This document shows positions 44,932-53,600 of a DNA stretch of 64,000 nt, piece by piece (the first letter of the stretch is position 1; the number at the start of each line of letters is the position of its first letter). Source of the stretch: Pyrinomonadaceae bacterium. GTDB taxonomy: Bacteria > Acidobacteriota > Blastocatellia > Pyrinomonadales > Pyrinomonadaceae. The notes beneath the pieces are model-generated. The model was not told where the DNA came from and searched no databases. It saw only the letters and a program-made list of their open reading frames with translations. The DNA is taken from the NCBI GenBank assembly GCA_019694355.1, contig JAIBCB010000002.1, positions 310,001 to 374,000 on the forward strand, given 5' to 3'. Made by a program: the position numbers and the translations under genes.

Positions 44932-46188
44932 TTAAGCTGACCGGGTTACGGTCTTGTTCGGCAGGCCATGCGGTTTTTTGACGAGAATTCGTGTTTGAGC
45001 AAGAGCCGTTTCGAAGGCTTCCGGGTCATTCTGCGGGCTGCAAAGCACGGCTCGGTCGTCGATAAACGCCGCGGCACGCGGTTTTCCCTGGCCGATGTAA
45101 ACGTCCGTGTATGGGAATTTATGCTTGTCTAGCCACTCGATGACGCGTACGCGGAGTTGACCAGGCGTGATGACCGAGCCTTCGAGAACGTCCTGCGCAC
45201 AGCGGGATGAAAAGATCGTGATCTCGGCAAATCGCGCCAGCTTTTTCATAAACTGAAGAGCACCTTCGACAGGCTCGCCGATATGATCGATGCCACGCCA
45301 CTTGTCGTATTGCGCGAGAACGCCGTCAAGATCGACGCAGACGCGTGGTTTGCGTTTCTCGGCCGGTTTGGCCAAATTCTTCGGTTTTGGAGCGGGCTTG
45401 AGCGTCGCCTTTTGCTTTGTCCGCTTTAATTTCGGGAGCTTGGAAGGACGCGTCGCCATCATCGCCTCGATCGCCTCGCCGCCTTCGAGCCAGTCGTTCT
45501 CACCGGCAAGCGCGTAGAAATTCCAGATGCGCGTGTAATGATGCCGCGTGTGATGCCGTCCTGGAACGCGAAGGGTATAGGGAAGATCGTCGGGCCCGAC
45601 CTGGCGTTTCGGCGGAAACATCTCAGGTTTGCGCGGAAGGCCGAAGCTCTGCCATTCGCTTCGGATACCGTCAACAAAATCGTAAACATCGGCGAGCGGA
45701 TATTCCTTGTCGAACAAAACCCAGACGTGATAGCCGCCTACGCCGTTGCTGTCAACAAGCATCGGGTCCATTCCCATTTCTCGCAGGCGTTCCGCCCACG
45801 CATAAGCTGCCTCGAAATTCGCTCCCGCGATCTCACCTGCGTTCGGAACCGTTTCGTCGTGAAGATCGACGTCGATCGCGAACCATTTGCACGTGCTGTG
45901 GTCGCTGATCGAAAAAAGTCCGATCAGATGTGCGGGCGATTTTGCGGCAAAGTGCCGTGCAAGTTTTGTGTGCGTTACCATATCGGTGCCGAGTTTGCGG
46001 CGTTCCGGTATGGGCAGCATCACGACGCCGATCTTGCCGTCGCGAAGCGTGTATTGGCTCCAGACGTCACGCCGGTTCACGAGACGTTCCATCGCCCAAT
46101 CGGCAAGGTCGTCGGAATGACGCACCCATTCCTGCGCGATCCAAAGAAGACGCTTGTCACCGAGAAATTCGTGAAATGGTGCAGCCAT
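44932..46188 (-). CDS. Archaeo-eukaryotic primase-like domain fused to HAD phosphatase
   Basis: A 418-residue two-domain protein. The N-terminal half resembles the primase-polymerase (AEP) superfamily, closest in look to TOTE/LigD-type enzymes. FAIDVDLHD gives the metal-binding DxD (D106, D108), SNGVGGYHVWVLF (147-159) gives the sxH motif, and YTLRVPG supplies the third strand. A Lys/Pro-rich linker (250-280) leads to a HAD domain with all four motifs: VDLDGVLA (D286, D288), FSSR (S327/S328), K369 and IDDRAV (D377, D378). AEP plus a phosphatase suggests fill-in and 3'- or 5'-phosphate removal at broken ends. It starts nine bases after hicA and belongs with the ligase gene upstream. No Ku gene is in the window. 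Confidence 0.75.
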   Translation of the reverse strand: MAAPFHEFLGDKRLLWIAQEWVRHSDDLADWAMERLVNRRDVWSQYTLRDGKIGVVMLPIPERRKLGTDMVTHTKLARHFAAKSPAHLIGLFSISDHSTCKWFAIDVDLHDETVPNAGEIAGANFEAAYAWAERLREMGMDPMLVDSNGVGGYHVWVLFDKEYPLADVYDFVDGIRSEWQSFGLPRKPEMFPPKRQVGPDDLPYTLRVPGRHHTRHHYTRIWNFYALAGENDWLEGGEAIEAMMATRPSKLPKLKRTKQKATLKPAPKPKNLAKPAEKRKPRVCVDLDGVLAQYDKWRGIDHIGEPVEGALQFMKKLARFAEITIFSSRCAQDVLEGSVITPGQLRVRVIEWLDKHKFPYTDVYIGQGKPRAAAFIDDRAVLCSPQNDPEAFETALAQTRILVKKPHGLPNKTVTRSA

Positions 46189-46197
46189 AGAAAGGGC

Positions 46198-46407
46198 CTA
46201 CGATAGGTCTGTTTCGACCAGGCCCGCAAGCTTCATCAAATGTCGCAATAGCCCTATCTTTAGCGGTTGGTTGCCATGAATTGGTACAGAAAGTCGGGCG
46301 ACCTCACCTGCTTTTCCGTAAATGTGGTGGCTGCCCACGATCCTTAGAAGGTTCCAACCGTGCCGTTCAAGGATCTTGGCAAATTCTTTACCAGAGACAG
46401 ATCTCAT
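46198..46407 (-). CDS. hicA: HicA-type toxin (mRNA interferase family)
   Basis: A 69-residue HicA-fold protein. SGKEFAKILERHGWNL, the catalytic segment IVGSHHIY (His27) and VPIHGNQPLKIGLLRHLMK are standard for the family, whose members cleave mRNA when free of HicB. It overlaps the end of hicB by four bases and is followed nine bases later by the primase-HAD gene. Confidence 0.93.
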   Translation of the reverse strand: MRSVSGKEFAKILERHGWNLLRIVGSHHIYGKAGEVARLSVPIHGNQPLKIGLLRHLMKLAGLVETDLS

Positions 46408-46607
46408 ACGGCGATTTCGAGTACACGGCCTTGTTTGTCAGTTGGCAGGTGGGAAACATCCACTGACAAGCAGCCTTCAACGGCCTCGTATAGATTTGCG
46501 AGCAGTTCCTCAAAAGTTTCCCCTTGCGTTGCACAACCGGGAATTGACGGAACCTCGGCCCAAAATCCGCCTTCTTCTGCCTCGTGCACAATGACCTTTA
46601 ATTTCAT
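46404..46607 (-). CDS. hicB: HicB-type antitoxin, short form
   Basis: A 67-residue protein from MKLKVIVHEAEEGG. The HicB core is clear: GGFWAEVPSIPGCATQGET followed by the EELLANLYEAVEGCL helix. It stops after the core and lacks the C-terminal DNA-binding domain of longer HicB antitoxins, so autoregulation would need another factor. The gene precedes hicA. It starts 55 bases after the ligase stop. An upstream start at 46640 is less likely. Confidence 0.88.
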   Translation of the reverse strand: MKLKVIVHEAEEGGFWAEVPSIPGCATQGETFEELLANLYEAVEGCLSVDVSHLPTDKQGRVLEIAV

Positions 46608-46662
46608 ACCACCATTATACATTGCCGCCCGGATTTGCATCCGCTCAAGTTATCAGGCGATC

Positions 46663-48120
46663 CTAGCTAACCTTTTCCCAACCACCGATGAAGTTCTTTT
46701 CGGCGAGTTCTTCGAAAAATTTTCGTGCCGTCTTCTCGTTGTTCGAGATCTTGATGTCGCGCTCGAGCGGTTCTTTTCGGTTCGGGCTGAAATCGGTGAG
46801 ATAAACGACGTATCCGGGGAAATCTCCGCGATCCTGTTTGTTGGTCTTCCAGAGAAGCAGCTTGCGGACCATCGTTTTTTCCTTCATAACTTTTGTGTAA
46901 ACGACGCGTTCGAGGATCTCGCTTTCCGGTGCGTCGTCGGCATGCGCCGATCTGTCGGCATCGGCGATCGTGATGAGGTCGGTGACCTGTTTGATGGAAA
47001 CATCTTCGGCGACAGCTTCTTTGTCATCGCGCATCCCAATGAACTGCGGCGAGATCACGCTCACGAGCGGCATACGCAGCAACGCCGTATATCTCTTGCC
47101 GTCCCAATCAAGCACCATTCTTTTAACGGGACCGCCGCGTGCGCGTTCGCCGATCAAGTCGAGGCACGAGATCTCGATGACAGGGCCGGGCTTGATCATC
47201 TCGTAGGCGACGTAATCGTTGTTGACCGCAACATAATCGGACGGAACGACTCGCCGCTTAAGTTCGGTGACAAGTGTCTTGCGGTCTTCTTCCGTAAAAC
47301 CGCCGCCGACGCGTGTGAATTCCTGGAACGTTCCGTCATCTCGGATAACGGCGACGAGAAGGTCGTGGAGCATTCCCTTACGGTCGTCAGTGCCTTCGGA
47401 ATAGCCGATGATAGCGACATCGAGATTGTGGCGTAGCTTGATCTTGAACCAGCCGGTCTGGTCATTGCGGACGACCAGGCCTTCGGCGCCGTCGCCGACC
47501 ACCCATTCTGTAAAGGCCAGCATCAGGCCTTCAGTTTTATCGACGAATCGATTTTCCGCCGGGCGAATTCGCTTGCCTTTTGCGAACCATTTTGCGAGAA
47601 GGCCATAGACCTCGATGACGCTGGAGATCTGTTCGCCATCCGCCTCGATCACGTCAAAGACAGCGACGCCGAGGTCTTCAAGTTTGTCCTTTGACGGCGG
47701 GCTGCGAAGTACGCGAACGACCTGCTGCACCGGATGAGCCTTTGTTGCGCCCTTTTGCACATAGATCTCGGCGGCCAGCGTGCAGGACTTGACCTTTGCT
47801 TTCTTTAGAAGTTCGACGGCTTCGTCAAACGCGGGCAGCCCGACGCGAACCGTTCCGCCGGCATTCACGGAGAGCATCTGCCCGCCGTCGAAAAAGAGCA
47901 TCGCATTCTCACCGTCATACTTTCTCGAAACGGAATAATTACGCGCCTTCGGGATGCGGGCAATGTCCTCGGGCGAGATCGCGCGCATCATATTGCTTAC
48001 GCGGCGTTTATATTCCTGAGCCTTGACGTGGAGCGACGGGTCGGCGAGGTCGATCGCCTTTCCGGTGCAATAACCGAATTTGCAGGTGAATTTCTTTTTG
48101 TTGAAATCGAGTTTAGGCAT
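46663..48120 (-). CDS. ATP-dependent polynucleotide ligase
   Basis: A 485-residue nucleotidyltransferase-type ligase. Motif I is SRKYDGEN with the adenylated K67. E118 in LAAEIY and VFDVIEADG (D156) fit the next motifs, AEGLVVRN (E213) is motif IV and WFKIK (K226/K228) motif V. An OB-fold-like region follows at DVAIIGYSEGTDDRKGML. The N-terminal 60 residues carry two Cys and are unlike standard LigD. A further 120-residue C-terminal part (about 365-485) is not recognised. DNA is the likely substrate, but RNA cannot be excluded. The start overlaps the upstream 235-residue gene by eight bases, pointing to translational coupling. Confidence 0.85.
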   Translation of the reverse strand: MPKLDFNKKKFTCKFGYCTGKAIDLADPSLHVKAQEYKRRVSNMMRAISPEDIARIPKARNYSVSRKYDGENAMLFFDGGQMLSVNAGGTVRVGLPAFDEAVELLKKAKVKSCTLAAEIYVQKGATKAHPVQQVVRVLRSPPSKDKLEDLGVAVFDVIEADGEQISSVIEVYGLLAKWFAKGKRIRPAENRFVDKTEGLMLAFTEWVVGDGAEGLVVRNDQTGWFKIKLRHNLDVAIIGYSEGTDDRKGMLHDLLVAVIRDDGTFQEFTRVGGGFTEEDRKTLVTELKRRVVPSDYVAVNNDYVAYEMIKPGPVIEISCLDLIGERARGGPVKRMVLDWDGKRYTALLRMPLVSVISPQFIGMRDDKEAVAEDVSIKQVTDLITIADADRSAHADDAPESEILERVVYTKVMKEKTMVRKLLLWKTNKQDRGDFPGYVVYLTDFSPNRKEPLERDIKISNNEKTARKFFEELAEKNFIGGWEKVS

Positions 48121-48820
48121 CTTCGAGCACCGCCGGTCGTTTTAGCTCCATATTCGAGAGGTGCAGGATCAGGCAGTACGCATCGCCTTTTATCCTGCCT
48201 TCAAGGAACGCGTTGTATGGTTTGCCGCCGCGATTCATCACAAGCGGTTCATTGCCTTTCTCGCCGCCGCGGAGCAAAAGAAGTGCGTCCTTTTCGGCAA
48301 GTTCTTTCGCCATCTCGTAAAGAAAATCGAACGTCAGGCCGTTAACGTGGACGAGCTGTTTCTTGTTCGTAAAGACGAACTTATGTATCGCTTCTTCCTT
48401 TTTGATGAACTTGCCTGTCCAACGCATAGGGAATTCGCCGTTCATATTCTGCGGCTCTTTGATGCGCGGGCGACGTTCGCGTTCGGTGTTGTCCGGGTTG
48501 TAGATGACCTCGATCTCTTCGATCAGATGGACGATGCCCTTTGCGGTTACGTAAACGCGTGAAAGGTCCGAGAGGAACATCCCGAAAGATTCGATGTCGA
48601 TCTCTGGGTCGCCCTTTATCAATGCGGATGCGACCTTTTCGAGCTTTTTGCTCTTCTTGAGCAGTTCGGGAAGGTCATGCTCGACATCGGTCTTTAGGAG
48701 CTTTTTGGTCGAAACAGGCCGGCCTTTTTCGTTCAGGTAACGCACGGATCGCTGCGGCATCAATGCCTCGGTGGCGACGACCGCATCACGATTTTTCTGG
48801 TTGCTGATATTTATCGACAT
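48113..48820 (-). CDS. Unknown protein coupled to the ligase gene
   Basis: A 235-residue soluble protein without signal peptide or membrane span. I do not recognise it. Visible are a Lys/Leu-rich helical segment (ELLKKSKKLEKVASALIKGD, about 52-71) and a C-terminal mixed region with LLLLRGGEKGNEPLVMNRGG. No catalytic motif is evident. It overlaps the ligase start by eight bases and begins 14 bases after the 203-residue gene, so it is very probably part of the same functional unit. Confidence 0.7.
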   Translation of the reverse strand: MSINISNQKNRDAVVATEALMPQRSVRYLNEKGRPVSTKKLLKTDVEHDLPELLKKSKKLEKVASALIKGDPEIDIESFGMFLSDLSRVYVTAKGIVHLIEEIEVIYNPDNTERERRPRIKEPQNMNGEFPMRWTGKFIKKEEAIHKFVFTNKKQLVHVNGLTFDFLYEMAKELAEKDALLLLRGGEKGNEPLVMNRGGKPYNAFLEGRIKGDAYCLILHLSNMELKRPAVLEDA

Positions 48821-48834
48821 CGCGTATAGAAAAC

Positions 48835-49446
48835 CTACATCAGGTCAAAGCTGAGATCATCGACCGAGATCTCGTCTTCTTCGTCGTTGTTAAGGACTGA
48901 ACTTTCGTTGAGTTTGATGAAATCGAGTTCGGCCTGTTTGCCGGTGACGATAAATGCGTCCTTGCCGCTGCCGATCAAATACGCGCTGTCGTACTCGACG
49001 CCGCCTCGATAGCTGAACGGAAAGCCGTAGATCTCGCCTGCCGAAACTTGATCGAGAAGCCCTGAAATATCAGCATCTTCGAACGGGCTGACGAGATAGA
49101 CGCTCTTTACGATCTGGAGCAGATAATCATCAACCTCGGCCTTTGCGAGAATATTGTTCTGATTAAAGGATGAAGGAACGGATTCGATCTTGTCGCCGTC
49201 TTCGGTGATCGGGACGAGGTCGTTTCGATCGACGGAATCGCCTTTATCGGTGATGGTGGCAAGTGCAGTGCCGCCTTTGTTGATCAGCGTCTTGCCGTCG
49301 GCGGCAAGGATACGCAATTCGGCTTCGCGGCCTTTCTCGTCGAAAGCCTCGATCTCGATCCGACCGTAGAGTTTGTCACGATCTACCTTCGTAATGCCGA
49401 CGGGATATTCAACGCCGTCAAGCACAAGCACGAGCGGCCGAGCCAT
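48835..49446 (-). CDS. Unknown acidic protein at the head of the ligase cluster
   Basis: A 203-residue protein beginning MARPLVLVLDGVEYPVGITKVDRDKLYG. It has a beta-rich N-terminal part and an acidic C-terminal tail (LNNDEEDEISVDDLSFDLM). No family was recognised and no export signal is present. It is the first gene of the 203aa-235aa-ligase series and lies 24 bases after the capA-like gene. The acidic tail could mediate protein contacts; function unknown. Confidence 0.7.
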   Translation of the reverse strand: MARPLVLVLDGVEYPVGITKVDRDKLYGRIEIEAFDEKGREAELRILAADGKTLINKGGTALATITDKGDSVDRNDLVPITEDGDKIESVPSSFNQNNILAKAEVDDYLLQIVKSVYLVSPFEDADISGLLDQVSAGEIYGFPFSYRGGVEYDSAYLIGSGKDAFIVTGKQAELDFIKLNESSVLNNDEEDEISVDDLSFDLM

Positions 49447-49470
49447 AAGCCAGGAACCTCCAAGAGAAGG

Positions 49471-50607
49471 TTATTTTAGCGTAATTTTTCCGTTGTCGGC
49501 TATTTTTGGCGCATTTTGTCCAAAATCGGCTTCGGACAGGGAGCGAACGACCTCGATCGACCTGTTCGACGGATCGAGAACAGGGCCGCCGCGGCCTTCC
49601 TGTTTGAGAGGAGTGATCTTGCCTTCGATGAACTTGCCGTCAGGGGCGATCTCAACCTCAACGATCTCGCTCAACGCCGTTTCGGCCGCAAGCGAGAACC
49701 AGCCGTAGGTCGCAAAATTCCCAAGCGAATAAACGATCAGGTGGCCTTTGTAGAGCTCCATCCCACGCATTACGTGCGGGCCGTGGCCAAGCACCAAAGC
49801 GGCACCGGCGTCGATGACGCGGTGAGCGAATGCGGGCAAGTTGCCGCGCTTTTCGCCTGCGAAGATCTCGGTCGCGTTCGGGACGTGCTGGCGATCCGTA
49901 CCTTCGGCACCGCCATGGAAAGACACGATGACGATGTCGGCTTTTTTCTTCGCGGCACGAACAAGGCGCTCGGCCTCATCGAGGTCATTCACATTCGGCG
50001 TGATCGCGTTGTGGGCAAAGCCGATGAAGGCCACTTTCTTACCCTTCACCGTCAAATAGGCTGTCGAGAAAGTTTGGCGGTCGCTGCCCGCATGCTTGAT
50101 ATCGAGATCGTCGAGAGTTTTCCGTGTGCTTTCGCGTCCGCTGTCGCCGAAATCGCCTGCGTGATTGTTCGCAAGGCTAAGGACATCGAATCCCGCAGCT
50201 TTCAAATACTTTCCGTAACGGGTCGGGACTCGAAAAGCAAAACAGCGCGTCGAGTTCGGACGACATTTTGTCGATACACCGGAATCCGCCATCGGGCCTT
50301 CGAGATTGCCGAAAGCGATGTCGGCCGCAGAAAGGATCGGCGTTACCGGTTCGAGCAGTTTTGCACCGTCTTCCGGCGGCATTCGCGATTCGTTCGGGAA
50401 GGTCGAGCCGAGCATAATATCGCCGACCGCGGCGATCTTGATCGAGTCACCAGCGGCGACCGGTGTAGAGGTTGCGGCGGGAGTGGGCGTCGGGCTCGCC
50501 GGAGTTTCCTGCGCATCGGTTGCCCGTCCGCAGGCGAGAGCCGCGAGAAGAAAGATCCCTGCCGCTGCGACGATCGCTGTTCTTATGGCCAACGAGAAAC
50601 GGTTCAT
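49471..50607 (-). CDS. CapA-family lipoprotein (poly-gamma-glutamate capsule type)
   Basis: A 378-residue exported protein with an N-terminal signal ending in a cysteine (LLAALACGR), a Thr/Pro linker and a CapA metallophosphoesterase-like fold: AAVGDIMLGS, AFGNLEGPMA, LSLANNHAGDFG, IVSFHGGAEG and the late LVLGHGPHVMRGME with YSLGNFA. CapA proteins take part in poly-gamma-glutamate capsule attachment or uptake, but many homologues have other roles and no capB/capC is present here. It starts six bases after kgd ends. Confidence 0.88.
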   Translation of the reverse strand: MNRFSLAIRTAIVAAAGIFLLAALACGRATDAQETPASPTPTPAATSTPVAAGDSIKIAAVGDIMLGSTFPNESRMPPEDGAKLLEPVTPILSAADIAFGNLEGPMADSGVSTKCRPNSTRCFAFRVPTRYGKYLKAAGFDVLSLANNHAGDFGDSGRESTRKTLDDLDIKHAGSDRQTFSTAYLTVKGKKVAFIGFAHNAITPNVNDLDEAERLVRAAKKKADIVIVSFHGGAEGTDRQHVPNATEIFAGEKRGNLPAFAHRVIDAGAALVLGHGPHVMRGMELYKGHLIVYSLGNFATYGWFSLAAETALSEIVEVEIAPDGKFIEGKITPLKQEGRGGPVLDPSNRSIEVVRSLSEADFGQNAPKIADNGKITLK

Positions 50608-50613
50608 AAAAAA

Positions 50614-53600
50614 CTACTTGGCGGCGACGCTTTCGCCCGCCGATATTTCCAAAGTTTGATGAACGAGCTGATCCTGTTCGAGGTGATGGATCGCATAAGA
50701 GCCGGTTGCCGGCGACGCAGAAGGCACGCGGCCGATATAGCGGACCGTGCGGCTTGAACCTGCGATCTCCTGAAGCCTTGGTGCCATGAACGTCCAGCCG
50801 CCCATATTCTCCGGCTCTTCCTGCGTCCACGTGATCTCGGTCGCATTCGGATAGCTCGCGACGAGTTCGGCAATGGCCTTACCCGGGAACGGATAGAATT
50901 GCTCGACGCGTGCGATCGCGACCTCCGGCTTGATGTTGCCTTCGCGTGCATGTTCGAGGTCGTAGAAGACCTTGCCGCTGCAAAGGGCGAGGCGTCTGAC
51001 CTTTGACCGGTCGGTAACATGAACGTCGTCGATCACCGGTTTGAATCCGCCCGATTCAAGCTCCGACATCGCGGACGTTGCTGCCGGCAGACGCAAAAGG
51101 CTCTTTGGTGTCATCACGATGAGCGGTCGCGGAGTGTCCTGCATCACCTGGCGGCGCAGAAGGTGGAAATACTGTGCAGGCGTTGTCGGATAACAGACCT
51201 GCATATTGTTCTCGGCACAAAGCTGCAGATAGCGTTCGAGACGTGCCGACGAATGTTCGGGGCCCTGGCCTTCAAAACCGTGCGGCAAGAGCATTGCGAC
51301 GCGGCTCTTCTGCTGCCATTTGTCTTCGCTCGAAGAAATATATTGGTCGATGACGATCTGGGCTCCGTTCGAAAAATCACCGAACTGAGCTTCCCATGCG
51401 ATCAATTCTTTTCGCGAAATGACCGAATATCCGTATTCAAAACCGAGAACTGCGTATTCCGAGAGCGAGCTGTCATAGACGTAGAATCTCGCTTTCGGAT
51501 TATCGGCATTCTTGAGTTCGGACAGAGGCGTCCATCGTTGGCCGGTCATCGTGTCGTACATCGACGCGTGACGCTGCGAGAATGTTCCGCGGCCGGAATC
51601 CTGTCCGCTGACGCGCACGGGGAAGCCTTCGAGCACCATCGATCCGAACGACATCGCCTCGCCAAATGCCCAATCCATCGGGATCTCGCCTTCGCCCATC
51701 TTTGCACGTCGTGCGAGCTGGCTGACCATCTTCGGGTTGATATGAAAGCCTTCGGGGACAAGCGAGATCTTGTCCGCGACTATCTTCAACGTGCTTGCCG
51801 GAACGCCGCTCTCGAATACCTCGGAGCCGTCCTCTTCAACGATCGGATCAGGGACGACGGCACGAGGCGGCTTGTCGGTCGCGATCTGTTTCGCTTTTGC
51901 AAGAACGCCTTCGTATTTTGCGATGGTCCTTTCGGTCATCGCTTCAACGTCCTGTTCAGTAAGGACGCCTTCGCGGACGAGTTTTTCGCCGTATAGATGA
52001 CGCGTTCCAGGGTGGGCCTTGACTCGCGCGTACATAACGGGCTGCGTGTAGCTCGGTTCGTCGCCCTCGTTATGCCCGAGGCGGCGGAAACCGACGAGGT
52101 CGAGAACGACGTCGCTCATAAACTCGCGGCGGTAGTCCATCGCGATCTGAAGAACGCGATATGCGGCCTCAGGGGCATCGCCGTTCACGTGAAAGATCGG
52201 CGTCTGCGTGATCTGCGCGGCATCGGTCGAATAGATCGACGAGCGTGCCTGATCGGGCGAGGTCGTAAAGCCGATCTGGTTGTTGATGACGATGTGGATC
52301 GTGCCGCCGGTGCGATAGCCGGGAAGATTCGCGAGCTGCAATGTTTCCATCACGACGCCCTGGCCGGCAAATGCAGCGTCGCCGTGGAGGAGAACGGGCA
52401 GAATGCGGCCGTACACTTCCTCACGGCTGTGCCCTTCGCCATTGCGGAGTTCGTCCTGTCTCGCTCTTGCCATTCCCTCGACGACCGGATTTACGGTCTC
52501 GAGGTGGCTCGGGTTACACGAAAGCTGAACAAGCAATTCCTTGCCGGACCTCATCTTTCTTTGGCCGATGGCTCCCTGGTGATACTTCACGTCGCCTTCG
52601 TCGGCCGGGAAACTTGGATGCGAGGTGCCTTCGAAAACGGTGAATATGCGCTCGGCCATATCGCCCGTGTCAGGGTCGCCGACGATATTCGAAAGCACGT
52701 TCAAGCGTCCCCGGTGCGCCATCCCCATGTAGATCTCTTCGACGCCGCGAGCGGAAGCTCCTTCGAGCAGCTGATCGAGAACGGGAATGATCGTCTCCGT
52801 CCCTTCAAGCGAAAACCGTTTCTGCCCGAGGTATTTCTTGTGCAGGAACTGTTCGAACTGTTCAGCTTCAATAAGTTTGTGGAGCAGCTCTTTCTTTACG
52901 TCATCGCTGATCGGCACGGCATCAACGAAATGCTCGCGGATCTGCCGCCGGATCCATTCTTTTGCTTTGCTGCTGCGGATATGGCGATATTCGATGCCGA
53001 CCTTGCCCGCGTATGCTCGCCGAAGGATCTCAAGAACCCGACGCAAGGTCGCGGTATCTTCGCCGTGAAGGCCGCCGGTGATGAACTCGCGGTCGAGGTC
53101 CCATATCGTCAGGCCGAAATTCTCGAGATCGAGGTCCGACGCGATATGCGACGTCATATTCAGCGGGTCGATGTCGGCCAGCAGGTGGCCGCGGCTGCGA
53201 TACGCATCGATCAGTTGGAGGACATTCGCCTGCTTTTCGGCCTGTTCGCTGGGGGCTCCGAATAGCGTCGGATTGTGATCCTCTGCCCAGCGAAGCGGCG
53301 GATAATGAAGGTCGAGCGATGCGAACATCGAATCGTAAAACCCGTGTTCGCCTTTCAGAAACTCGTGAATTCTCGCAAGGAAGAGGCCGCTTTCCGCACC
53401 TTGGATGACGCGGTGGTCATAAGTGCTTGTCAGCGTGATCGTCTTGCTGATGCCCATCATCGAAAGGGCACCGTCGGTCATTGCCTGATATTCCGCCGGA
53501 TATTCGATGGCGCCTGTCGCGATGATCGCGCTCTGGCCCGCCATAAGGCGCGGATTCGACGCGGCCGTGCCGATCGTTCCGGGGTTTGTGAGCGAGATCG

